In this document: positions 15,942-24,844 of the stretch, one piece after another
Layout of the letters: each line of letters starts with the position of its first letter
Numbering within the stretch: position 1 is the stretch's first letter
Assembly (NCBI GenBank): GCA_965224815.1
Contig: CBDDAF010000003.1
Coordinates: 930,001-994,000, forward strand
Direction: 5' to 3'
DNA length: 64,000 bases
Source: CAYPEL01 sp036479985
GTDB taxonomy: Bacteria; Pseudomonadota; Gammaproteobacteria; DSM-19610
Notes under the pieces: generated by a model
Seen by the model: the letters and a program-made list of their open reading frames with translations, nothing else
Database searches by the model: none
What the model was told of the DNA's origin: nothing
Made by a program: the position numbers and the translations under genes

Positions 15942-16930
15942 TGCGTAGCCTGATTAGTCGATAGCCACAAAGGAGACTTTATGGTTTCAGCACTCAGCAT
16001 TTCAAGCTGCGATTCAAGTATACTTACGCGTTGAAACACGTGTGACGGAAACTTACGCCCGGGATCAAAAACTGGCCGGGGCGGGCTGGCATATGCAAGC
16101 TTGGTATGCAGATATGCCAACTCTGAAACAACTACTGCTGCAATATCATAGACATCGCTGGGTGCAATGACGCTGCCCGCTATATCAGTTTCCAGATACA
16201 ACATAGGGAGCTTTGATTTTTCTCCAATAACACGAATACGCTCGTAACAACGCGCCAAGCGTCGATAAACATCAATCGGAAGTTTGTTCTGCTGCAAACC
16301 TTCAGGATCAGGAATACGTTGGGTATTAGCGAAGTGCGCCAGTAACCGCGCTGAGTAACCGATCGCCCGGCTAACTTGCATGTAAACGTCTTTTGGCGCA
16401 AACCGCTGATCCAGTAAAAGATTGAGTTGACGATTAGCTTGTACGATGGCGAGGAACACATCGGTTGGCGTGCGTGATGGGTCGTGCTCTGAATTTTCTA
16501 TCGATGTTGTAATATTCAGTTTTACTTTGACTTCACGTATACGCGCTAAAACCTGATTGACTACGTTAAACACATCACCAGGCCGAATCGAATTTTCGGG
16601 AGTATCGGGCCGCTCGCCCCGAGCACGTATCTGATCAAAACTGAACTGGTCGGATTTATCAAACAAAGTCATGGCTTGATAAAAAACTTCACGCGGTGCA
16701 GCATTACGAACAACCAGTGCTGACGGGTTAGCTTTTGGCTTACCCATGTGAATACGTAGCAGCTCAAGCTCGGCTCGAACTTTAGATACCTGTACGTATA
16801 CTTCAGACGGTAAAATTTCGTGCGCGTGTATTTGCTCTGTCTCCGATGCAGTGGCAGAGGTCTGAATCAGTGCAAATAACAGAATCAGTTTAGCGGCATA
16901 TTGGGAAATTAAGTCGAATCGGGGGTGCAT
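15938..16930 (-). CDS. Periplasmic protein of eight helical repeats, unknown family
   Basis: 330 residues from ATG 16930, which has GAAGGGA about 8 nt upstream; the extension to 16969 is unlikely. A signal peptide (about 1-29) is followed by eight repeats of roughly 35-40 residues. Each begins with a P-x-D/E-V-Y/F core: LPSEVYVQVSK, APREVFYQAM, RPGDVFNVVNQ, TPTDVFLAIVQ, APKDVYMQVSR, LPIDVYRRLAR, APSDVYDIAAV and FPSHVFQRVSI. Each core leads an amphipathic helix with spaced leucines. No TM segment is seen after the signal. It overlaps the sensor GGDEF/EAL gene by 4 nt and could be its periplasmic partner (inference). I do not recognise a named domain. Confidence 0.78.
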   Translation of the reverse strand: MHPRFDLISQYAAKLILLFALIQTSATASETEQIHAHEILPSEVYVQVSKVRAELELLRIHMGKPKANPSALVVRNAAPREVFYQAMTLFDKSDQFSFDQIRARGERPDTPENSIRPGDVFNVVNQVLARIREVKVKLNITTSIENSEHDPSRTPTDVFLAIVQANRQLNLLLDQRFAPKDVYMQVSRAIGYSARLLAHFANTQRIPDPEGLQQNKLPIDVYRRLARCYERIRVIGEKSKLPMLYLETDIAGSVIAPSDVYDIAAVVVSELAYLHTKLAYASPPRPVFDPGRKFPSHVFQRVSILESQLEMLSAETIKSPLWLSTNQATQ

Positions 16931-16969
16931 TTTGGAAATCCCTTCATACATTACTAATATAATAGGCAC

Positions 16970-17123
16970 GTCCTGTGTTAGCGACCTGCCTTTACCTGAC
17001 TTGAGATCAGGAACTATCTATACAAATAAAAACAATCACCCAATATTATTAGTTATATAACAAACTGATTTATATATATTTTACGCTATTGAGTAATTTT
17101 ACTCAGTAATGTAAAATATATTC
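16970..17123. promoter_or_regulatory. AT-rich divergent promoter region
   Basis: 154 nt between the repeat-protein gene (minus) and the DUF4143/NACHT pair (plus). The part from 17030 to 17120 is strongly AT-rich, with several TATA-like stretches. No obvious operator palindrome and no copy of the tRNA-Glu 3' end were found. Confidence 0.45.
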
Positions 17124-18407
17124 ATGCTAAATTACCAGCGAAAGGAAGTATCTATACTAAGCAGCCGGTTGGACGAACCTCCTACTCGATTGATCGTTGT
17201 ATCTGGCCCTCGTCAGACTGGAAAAACCACCCTTGTGAGGCAGGCAATCAATCAGAGCAATGTTGAAAGTCGTTACATTGCTGTGGATGAACCCGAATCA
17301 ACCAAACCTACATTCGCACACGAAATAGATGGGGATGTATTTATAAAAAATAGCACGCGAGATACAGGATGGTTAGTTCGCGTCTGGGAAAATGCACGTA
17401 ACGAAGCACACGAACTTAAAGAGCGAAATAAAAAAACTGATGACCCAAAACGTAAATTCGTCCTGGTATTTGACGAGATTCAGAAAATTCCCCAATGGTC
17501 AGAAACTGTAAAAGGTCTTTGGGATGCAGACCGTGCAAGTGAATGTCCTTTACATGTAGTCATACTAGGATCAGCTCCCTTGCTCATGCAGCAAGGCCTA
17601 ACTGAAAGCCTGGCAGGCCGGTTTGAAATGATACCGGTGAACCACTGGGCTTTCCTTGAAATGGCTGACGCATTTGATCTTGATCTACCAAGCTATATTT
17701 ATTTTGGAGGCTACCCAGGAAGCGCACCTTTTATCAATGAACAGCCACGTTGGCGCGACTATATACGTTCATCACTGATTGAACCTAATATTGAAAAGGA
17801 TATTCTGTCGATGACGCGCATTAAAAAACCCGCTTTGCTGAAACAAGCATTCGAACTCGGTTGCAGTTACTCAGGGCAGATTCTGTCTTACAACAAGATG
17901 GTAGGCGATCTGCAAGATGCGGGTAATACAACAACACTGACACATTATGTGAATTTATTATCGAATGCAGGATTATTGGCAGGATTATCAAAATTCTCAG
18001 GCCGTCAACATCTCAGTAAAGCCTCCAGCCCAAAATTCAATGTACTGAATACTGCGCTTATGACAGCGAACTCCGGCTACTCTTTTGAGGAAGCTCAATT
18101 AGATCGAACTTTCTGGGGGCGGTTAGTGGAAAGCGCAGTGGGTGCGCACTTACTTAATACCAGCGCTTCTGATATCCAGGTATATTACTGGCGAGAAAAG
18201 CATCACGAAGTGGATTTCGTGCTTAGGTCGGGTCAAAGGACAGTAAGCATCGAAGTTAAAAGCTCTGCTAGACATGATAGTTCAAAAGGTTTATCTGTCT
18301 TCAGCCAACGTTTTTCTCCTGTACGCTCTCTACTAATTGGAGCGCAAGGAATCTCACTTGAAGACTTCTTCGCTCATCCAGCAATTCACTGGTTTGATTC
18401 ATCCTGA
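17124..18407 (+). CDS. AAA ATPase of the DUF4143 family
   Basis: 427 residues. An AAA_14-type ATPase domain occupies about 20-190, with Walker A in VVSGPRQTGKTTLVRQ and Walker B in FVLVFDEIQKIPQWS. Sensor-like GSAPLLMQQGLTESLAGRFE follows. The DUF4143 region (about 215-400) ends in a degenerate PD-(D/E)XK-like core, HEVDFVLRSG...VSIEVKSS. Such proteins are common but poorly understood, and some act in toxin or defence contexts. The stop TGA overlaps the next ATG (18407), so the two proteins are probably made together. The ribosome site is weak. The assignment to family is firm; the function is not. Confidence 0.85.
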   Translation: MLNYQRKEVSILSSRLDEPPTRLIVVSGPRQTGKTTLVRQAINQSNVESRYIAVDEPESTKPTFAHEIDGDVFIKNSTRDTGWLVRVWENARNEAHELKERNKKTDDPKRKFVLVFDEIQKIPQWSETVKGLWDADRASECPLHVVILGSAPLLMQQGLTESLAGRFEMIPVNHWAFLEMADAFDLDLPSYIYFGGYPGSAPFINEQPRWRDYIRSSLIEPNIEKDILSMTRIKKPALLKQAFELGCSYSGQILSYNKMVGDLQDAGNTTTLTHYVNLLSNAGLLAGLSKFSGRQHLSKASSPKFNVLNTALMTANSGYSFEEAQLDRTFWGRLVESAVGAHLLNTSASDIQVYYWREKHHEVDFVLRSGQRTVSIEVKSSARHDSSKGLSVFSQRFSPVRSLLIGAQGISLEDFFAHPAIHWFDSS

Positions 18408-21400
18408 TGTATATCGTCAAGCGTACTTGCACCGAGATTTCAGATTCAGAGGATCAGGCACCGGCCCAGCCACAAACGTTGGCGGAGTACCGGGATGTAT
18501 CTGCCTATGTATTACTTGGTGATCCTGGTGCCGGCAAGACTACGTCTTTTGAGCAAGAGGCGCAGCAACCGGACGTAGAATTTGTTTCTGCACGTGACCT
18601 GATTACGTACAAAGATCGTCAGGAATGGCGTGGAAAAACATTGTTTATTGACGGTCTTGATGAAGTGCGTGCAGGATCGCAAGATTCAAGAACACCCTTT
18701 GATACTATTCGTGCTTGTCTTGACAAATTGGGGCGACCCCGTTTCCGGTTGTCATGTCGTGAAGCAGATTGGCTCAGCGCCAGTGACCGAGAACATCTGA
18801 AGTCAGTATCACCTGACGGTCAGGTACGCGTTCTTCATCTCAATCCTCTTACTGAGGCTGATGTTGCCGAAATCCTAAAACATAACCCGGATATACCTGA
18901 TGCCGAGAAATTCATACGATGGGCAGAACAAAAAAACCTAAGTAAATTATTATTCAACCCACAAGTCCTCGACATGCTGGCGAAAGCAGTTGTAGGTGGA
19001 AACTGGCCAGAGACACGTAAACAAGCATTTGAATTGGCTTGTCAGACTATAATTCGCGAACATAATCAGGAGCATCTTGACGCAACACGCACACAGCCTT
19101 ACGACGTCAACCAGCGACTCAATGCAACAGGATTTCTTTGTGCTGTACAGCTTATTGCAGGTAATGCAGGTTATGCGTTGTCATCCGATATGGCGGACAA
19201 TGTGTTTCCAGATCTAAACAACTTAGCTTTCGAAAATATTGAGCTGCTGCGCGCGGTTTCTGAGACGAAATTATTCAAAAAAGGGCGCATTGAAGGGCAG
19301 CAAGCCCCGGTTCATCGGCACATTGCTGAGTATCTGGCTGCCCGTTACCTGTCAGAGCAAGTAGATGAAGGTTTACCGATTAAACGCATACTTGCATTGA
19401 TCACTGGCGAAGATGGCATTGTGGTTGCAGAATTACGCGGCCTTTCCGCCTGGTTGGCTGCTCTCTGTAAACGTCAGCGTAATTTTATCATCGATCGAGA
19501 CCCACTAGGAGCTATTCTGTACGGCGACGTTCAGGAATTCACAACTCAGAATAAACGACAACTCCTTATAAGTTTACAACGCGAGGCAGACCGCTACCCA
19601 TGGTTTAAATCTGCCTATTGGAAGACCTCACCTTTTGGTGCGCTCGCCACTCCCGATATGGAGCCTGAGTTTCGCGAAATTCTGACTGACCCAGATCGAG
19701 GCGAATCGCATCAAGCACTTGCTAACTGTGTACTTGATGCACTTTTTCACGGTGAAAGATTACTGGGTTTGAATAAAATACTGTTGCATGTCGTCAGAGA
19801 CGCAACATGGTGGCCAAGTATTCGACTAGGATCGCTTGAAGCCTATTCTCGTAATAGCCAAAACAGTCAAGAATCAATCTCATGCTTTAAAGCTTTGCTC
19901 ACAGACATCAGTAGCGGTCAGGTTCCAGATTTGAATGACGATCTTTTAGCCTATTTATTGAATTCACTCTATCCAGAAGAATTGCAACCGTCTGATATTC
20001 TCAATTTTCTACATAGCCCCAAACAGCCAAATTATGCAGGTCGATTTGATAGATTCTGGAATCAAAAAATTCTAGATTGTTCCTCGGATGCAAATATTAT
20101 TAGCTTACTTGATGCAATGACAACTCGACTTGACTCCTTGCAACCTATACTCGACGAACACCATTTCCACAGCCTGGCAACAAATTTGTTGTCACGGGGC
20201 CTGAATATTGCTGGCAACACCGTTGATGCAAATCGGATCTATGGATGGCTTGGGATAGGCCTCGATAGTCATGGTTGGCCACGTTCAGAGTCAGATCAAC
20301 AAGAAATCCGCTTATGGCTGGAAGCTCATCCGGATATTCAAAAAGGCGTGAGAAGGGTCGGCATTAAGTGTTGCCTGAAGAAAGAGAAAATCGACCACTG
20401 TCTTTTAAATTTGTGGAATCGATTGTTTCACGCCGATCCTCCAGATGATTATGGATCCTGGTGCTTGAAACAAATACAGGATTCAACAGATGATCAAGTT
20501 GCTCAGTTCTTATTTTTTAATGCTATTGATGCTGTCGCTAACAAACGCGCTGATATAGGGCTTTCTCTGGAAACTCTAGAAAGATATGCGCAAAACAATA
20601 AAAAATATACATCCTGGCTTGAGGATAGACTTTCATGCTCTGTAGATTGGGATCAACAGGCGCACGAGGAGACAATGAAACTTCGCAGGTCAAAAGAACG
20701 ACAAGAAAAACAAACATGGTTGGATTTTGTGAGATCTCAAGAAAACGAATTACGTGAAAGCAAAGAGACCGATACTCAACTATTATACAATTTAGCCCAA
20801 GCCTATTTCGGTCGTTTTTCTGATGCAAAAGGCGACTCGCCGCTAGAAAGACTAAACACCTTTCTGGATCAGGATGAAAAACTGATTCAGTCAGTTTTAA
20901 CGGGCCTGAAAAATGTTCTGAAACGTGATGATATTCCAAGTGTTAAGGACATTATTCAAATTTACACGGAAAACAAGACATACCACCTCTCACAACCTTT
21001 TTTAGCCGGACTGCAAGAACTCACCCACACATCGCTTAATAACATCAGCCTACTAAATGATGTCCAAATTCGGCAGGCAATTGCGTTTCAACTAACTGTA
21101 GGTACCGATAACGAACCGGAATGGTATGAATATTTACTAAAGTTGCGGCCTGAGCTTGTGGCTGAGGTCTATATTAAATATGTCATTGCGTCGCTTCGTT
21201 CTAATAAGCAACACGTTGCTGGGATTTATGCACTCGCCTATATCAATGAATATAATCAACTGGCCAGGGATACATCATTACCACTGTTAAAAGCTTACCC
21301 AGTCCGCTGTACTAACTTACAGTTAAATGACCTAAATTATCTGCTCAAGGCAGCACTGCGTTATGCTGACAGGCAAGAGCTTTTACGGCTCATAATAAAT

Positions 21401-22435
21401 AAATTAAATCGCAAAAGCATGAATGTTGCCCAACATGGGTACTGGCTTATGACGGGACTAATTGTGTCGCCTGAAAAATATACCGGTCAACTTGAAACCT
21501 TTGCAATAGGTAATGAGTCAAGAATTCGGCACCTGGCTGGATTTTTAGGCAACCGCGGTGATCAATGGTCACCCTTAAGAGATTTACCTGTGCAAGCATT
21601 AGGGTTACTGATTCGGCTAATTGGTAGTTCCTATGCCCCCTATTCACTACATGGAGAAAGTATTGCCACTCAGAAAACACATGCGGCTGATTGTGTAGGT
21701 GAGCTAATCACTCATTTAAGCGCACTACCTGGAAAAGACGTGACAGAGCTACTCGATTCATTTTTAAATAACGTACAGTTACAACAATGGCACAACAAAT
21801 TAAATCGCGCCAAATTTGAGCAAAGTGCAGTTCATCGCGAAGCAAGCTTTACTCATCTTGATATCAATCAAGTGAGTCAAACCCTCCAAAACCTTAAGCC
21901 AGCTAATGCTGCCGACCTGGTTGCGCTGACTACTGACATACTGCATGACATGGCTGACCAGATTCGTAATGGCAATACTGATGATTACAGACAGTATTGG
22001 AATGAAGATTCTAAGCGCAAGCTCACTACACCTAAACATGAGGATGCCTGTAGAGATGCACTGCTATCTGATTTACAACAACGATTTACAAAGTATGGAA
22101 TAGATGCACAGCCAGAAGGTCACTATGCAGATGATAACCGGGCGGATATTCGCGTAGTTTTCAATGGATTCGAAGTTCCTATCGAAATCAAGAAGAACAC
22201 CAATACAGAACTTTGGAGCGCAATACACAACCAGCTCATTGCAAAATACACTCGAGAACCGCGTGCGAATGGTTTCGGGATTTATGTTGTTTTCTGGTTT
22301 GGAGCGGACAAAACCAAGTCAACACCGCGCCCAAAAACAGCAAAAGAACTTGGTGAACGCTTACTTGACACACTTTCTGTTGAAGAAGCACGAAAAATTT
22401 CAATTTATATTATTGACGTCGCACCGCAAAAATAG
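18407..22435 (+). CDS. NACHT-like STAND ATPase with C-terminal PD-(D/E)XK-like nuclease
   Basis: 1342 residues, with start codon overlapping the upstream stop. A P-loop (about 38-50) is GDPGAGKTTSF. Walker B with the NACHT signature is LFIDGLDEVRAG (about 80-92). A winged-helix/helical part follows with HRHIAEYLAARYLSE, typical of NACHT proteins. About 800 residues of alpha-helical, HEAT-like sensor region follow (about 400-1190). The last 130 residues resemble a restriction-endonuclease fold: RADIRVVF, VPIEIKKN (D...ExK), HNQLIAKY and GFGIYVVFWFG. Bacterial NACHT/Avs proteins are anti-phage sensors that fire an effector domain. Here the effector would be the nuclease. Base use is visibly more AT-rich than in the neighbours (for example near 20580-20960), which fits acquisition by transfer. 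Confidence 0.85.
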   Translation: MYIVKRTCTEISDSEDQAPAQPQTLAEYRDVSAYVLLGDPGAGKTTSFEQEAQQPDVEFVSARDLITYKDRQEWRGKTLFIDGLDEVRAGSQDSRTPFDTIRACLDKLGRPRFRLSCREADWLSASDREHLKSVSPDGQVRVLHLNPLTEADVAEILKHNPDIPDAEKFIRWAEQKNLSKLLFNPQVLDMLAKAVVGGNWPETRKQAFELACQTIIREHNQEHLDATRTQPYDVNQRLNATGFLCAVQLIAGNAGYALSSDMADNVFPDLNNLAFENIELLRAVSETKLFKKGRIEGQQAPVHRHIAEYLAARYLSEQVDEGLPIKRILALITGEDGIVVAELRGLSAWLAALCKRQRNFIIDRDPLGAILYGDVQEFTTQNKRQLLISLQREADRYPWFKSAYWKTSPFGALATPDMEPEFREILTDPDRGESHQALANCVLDALFHGERLLGLNKILLHVVRDATWWPSIRLGSLEAYSRNSQNSQESISCFKALLTDISSGQVPDLNDDLLAYLLNSLYPEELQPSDILNFLHSPKQPNYAGRFDRFWNQKILDCSSDANIISLLDAMTTRLDSLQPILDEHHFHSLATNLLSRGLNIAGNTVDANRIYGWLGIGLDSHGWPRSESDQQEIRLWLEAHPDIQKGVRRVGIKCCLKKEKIDHCLLNLWNRLFHADPPDDYGSWCLKQIQDSTDDQVAQFLFFNAIDAVANKRADIGLSLETLERYAQNNKKYTSWLEDRLSCSVDWDQQAHEETMKLRRSKERQEKQTWLDFVRSQENELRESKETDTQLLYNLAQAYFGRFSDAKGDSPLERLNTFLDQDEKLIQSVLTGLKNVLKRDDIPSVKDIIQIYTENKTYHLSQPFLAGLQELTHTSLNNISLLNDVQIRQAIAFQLTVGTDNEPEWYEYLLKLRPELVAEVYIKYVIASLRSNKQHVAGIYALAYINEYNQLARDTSLPLLKAYPVRCTNLQLNDLNYLLKAALRYADRQELLRLIINKLNRKSMNVAQHGYWLMTGLIVSPEKYTGQLETFAIGNESRIRHLAGFLGNRGDQWSPLRDLPVQALGLLIRLIGSSYAPYSLHGESIATQKTHAADCVGELITHLSALPGKDVTELLDSFLNNVQLQQWHNKLNRAKFEQSAVHREASFTHLDINQVSQTLQNLKPANAADLVALTTDILHDMADQIRNGNTDDYRQYWNEDSKRKLTTPKHEDACRDALLSDLQQRFTKYGIDAQPEGHYADDNRADIRVVFNGFEVPIEIKKNTNTELWSAIHNQLIAKYTREPRANGFGIYVVFWFGADKTKSTPRPKTAKELGERLLDTLSVEEARKISIYIIDVAPQK

Positions 22436-22759
22436 AATTTTGTTTTACAACCCTACATCCCGTGAATTTCAGTACAGATTGTATCGAATGCATCCGTTAA
22501 CCAGTACTTGCCTGATGCAGCCAACCTTGTAACGACAACCAGTTCACATCCTAATAGCTTTTATTGCATCTCTGCAGCAGACAACTTAAAGCGACTTGAT
22601 GAGATTTTTTGCCAATAAATGAGCGAAAACTTGAAGGAATCTAAAAGCGCTATGGACATTGTTACGTGTTTAGACTCTCGACCTTTTAAGAGTATTTGCT
22701 GCACCTGTACAAGTCATTTTAGGCAAGAATCTCCATAACTTATTGATTTATAATTAAAA
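22436..22759. other. Gene-free region between the NACHT gene and tRNA-Glu
   Basis: 324 nt. I see no coding frame with a ribosome site, no REP arm and no terminator hairpin. It is downstream of tRNA-Glu, on the side where tRNA-targeting islands integrate, but no integrase and no repeat of the tRNA end were found. Confidence 0.5.
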
Positions 22760-22835
22760 TGGCGTCCCCAAGGGGAGTCGAACCCCTGTTGCCGAGATGA
22801 AAACCCGGTGTCCTAGGCCTCTAGACGATGGGGAC
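22760..22835 (-). tRNA. tRNA-Glu (TTC)
   Basis: 76 nt with encoded CCA. The anticodon loop TTTTCAT gives TTC. The acceptor pairs GTCCCC with GGGGAC and the T-arm is GGTTCGACTCC. The 3' end faces the NACHT cassette. Confidence 0.97.
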
Positions 22836-22852
22836 AATTAACCTGTTTTTTC

Positions 22853-22928
22853 TGGTGGAGCTAGGCGGGATCGAACCGCCGACCCCTTGCATGCCATGCA
22901 AGTGCTCTCCCAGCTGAGCTATAGCCCC
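22853..22928 (-). tRNA. tRNA-Ala (GGC)
   Basis: 76 nt with encoded CCA. The anticodon stem CTTGC/GCAAG encloses ATGGCAT, anticodon GGC. It lies 17 nt upstream of tRNA-Glu on the same strand, so the two are probably co-transcribed. Confidence 0.97.
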
Positions 22929-22984
22929 GAAAAGCAAGCGCGCACTTTACGTGAGTGCCGTCAGGGTGTCAATTATATCGATAT

Positions 22985-24685
22985 TCAAGCCGATGCGGTA
23001 CTTTTCTGTTCGATTTTTGCCCAGGAATCGCGCAGAGTGACCGTCCGGTTAAAGACAGGCTTATCACTGTGGTGATCCAGGTCAGCACAGAAATAGCCTT
23101 CCCGCTCGAACTGGAAACTTTCGCCTGGGGTAGCCTTCGAAAGACTCTGTTCCAGGCAACACTGAGTCAGCGTAAGAAACGATTCGGGGTTGAGATGAGC
23201 CTTGTAGTCCTGGCCATCTTTGGATGCATCTGGTGCCGGATGATTGAACAATCGATCATACAATCTTATCTCGGCAGGAATGCCATAGTCTGCCGAGACC
23301 CAATGAATGACGCCTTTAACTTTACGCCCTTCCGGTTTTGCGCCGAGCGTATCCAGATCAACGCTGCAATGCAGTTCAATAATCTCGCCCTGTCCATCCT
23401 TGATCACTTCATCACAACGAATCACGTAAGCATTACGTAATCTGACTTCTCCACCCGTAACTAACCGTTTAAATTTCTTGGACGCTTCTTCACGAAAGTC
23501 TTCGCGGTCAATATACAATTCGCGTGTAAAAGGTATTTTGCGCGTCCCCATTGTTTCATCCTGGGGATGGTTTGCTACTTCCAGTTGTTCGGTTTTACCT
23601 TCCGGATAATTTTCAATAATAACTTTCAGTGGATGCAACACGGCCATCCGGCGCGGTGCGTGTGTATTAAGGTCTTCTCGAATACAGTTTTCCAGCACAC
23701 CCATCTCGACATTGTTTTCGGATTTAGTCACACCAATTCGCTCGCAAAAGTCGCGTATCGAAGCCGACGTATAACCCCGGCGGCGCATACCGGCAATAGT
23801 CGGCATGCGAGGATCATCCCAGCCTTCGACTAATCCTTCTGTCACCAACTCGGTCAATTTGCGCTTGCTGGTAATCGCGTACTGTAGTTCCAGCCGGGAG
23901 AATTCAATCTGTTGAGGATGGCTAGTTACTTTTAGTTCATCCAGAATCCAGTCATACAGCGGGCGATGATCTTCGAATTCAAGCGTGCAAAGTGAATGCG
24001 TAATACCTTCAATCGAGTCCGATAAACAATGCGTAAAATCATACATAGGATAGATCGCCCAGGTTTCTCCTGTCTGGTGGTGAATGACACCGTGGCGTAT
24101 CCGGTACAGGGTCGGATCACGCATATTGATATTGGGCGATGACATATCGATCTTTGCACGCAGAACATGTGTACCGTCGTCAAATTCACCCTTGCGCATA
24201 CGCTCGAACAGATCCAGGTTCTCTTCTATAGAACGTTCCCGATGCGGGCTATCCTTGCCGGACTCCGTTAAAGTGCCACGGTATTCGCGCATTTGTTCAG
24301 CATTGAGATCACACACATAAGCTTTGCCATGTTTTATCAACTGCACAGCATGTTCGTAAAGTTTTTCAAAATAATCTGATGCAAAAAATAAGCGATCATC
24401 CCAATCGTAGCCCAGCCATTGCACATCTTTTTTTATCGCTGCAACGTACTCAATGTTTTCCTTATGAGGATTGGTATCGTCAAAACGCAAGTTACAGGTG
24501 CCCTGATAATCATTGGCAATGCCAAAATTTAAGCAAATCGATTTTGCATGGCCAATATGCAGATAGCCGTTTGGTTCGGGTGGAAACCGGGTCGCAACCT
24601 GTCCATTATTTTTATTCGCAGCAAGATCCTTGTCGATAATAGTACGAATAAAATTAGACGGCTTTATGATTTCTTCATCGCTCAT
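22985..24685 (-). CDS. glnS: Glutaminyl-tRNA synthetase
   Basis: 566 residues, normal for GlnRS. This class I enzyme charges tRNA-Gln. The HIGH-type motif is PPEPNGYLHIGHAKSI (about 35-50). The KMSKS-type loop appears as ITSKRKL, where Met is replaced by Thr relative to the usual MSKRK. The anticodon-binding beta-barrels fill the C-terminal half, with DRLFNHPAPD near the end. It lies just upstream of tRNA-Ala and tRNA-Glu on the same strand. gltX lies further upstream, separated by a REPIN. Confidence 0.97.
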   Translation of the reverse strand: MSDEEIIKPSNFIRTIIDKDLAANKNNGQVATRFPPEPNGYLHIGHAKSICLNFGIANDYQGTCNLRFDDTNPHKENIEYVAAIKKDVQWLGYDWDDRLFFASDYFEKLYEHAVQLIKHGKAYVCDLNAEQMREYRGTLTESGKDSPHRERSIEENLDLFERMRKGEFDDGTHVLRAKIDMSSPNINMRDPTLYRIRHGVIHHQTGETWAIYPMYDFTHCLSDSIEGITHSLCTLEFEDHRPLYDWILDELKVTSHPQQIEFSRLELQYAITSKRKLTELVTEGLVEGWDDPRMPTIAGMRRRGYTSASIRDFCERIGVTKSENNVEMGVLENCIREDLNTHAPRRMAVLHPLKVIIENYPEGKTEQLEVANHPQDETMGTRKIPFTRELYIDREDFREEASKKFKRLVTGGEVRLRNAYVIRCDEVIKDGQGEIIELHCSVDLDTLGAKPEGRKVKGVIHWVSADYGIPAEIRLYDRLFNHPAPDASKDGQDYKAHLNPESFLTLTQCCLEQSLSKATPGESFQFEREGYFCADLDHHSDKPVFNRTVTLRDSWAKIEQKSTASA

Positions 24686-24750
24686 GTCATAGATCCTAAG
24701 GAACCTCTAATAAGTTCATGCATATTGTTATTGTAAATAATGCAAATTAT

Positions 24751-24813
24751 TTAGGAGCGGCTTCAGCCACGATAGCCAGTTACATCGCCTTTCGCGGCTG
24801 AAGCCGCTCCTAC
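24751..24813. repeat. REPIN with decayed left arm, between gltX and glnS
   Basis: The left arm begins TTAGGAGCGG and has GCCACGAT in place of GCCGCGAT. The right arm is intact apart from its inner edge. Confidence 0.9.
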
Positions 24814-24844
24814 AGGTATTAACGAAATAAATTAGCTCCAAATC

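Noticed and set aside
16970..17123. Attachment site matching the tRNA-Glu 3' end at the far side of the NACHT insert
   Set aside because: I found no copy of the tRNA end there and no integrase gene, so a tRNA-integrated island is unproven.
22436..22759. Short frames downstream of the NACHT gene
   Set aside because: They lack ribosome sites and domains; one is an out-of-frame continuation.
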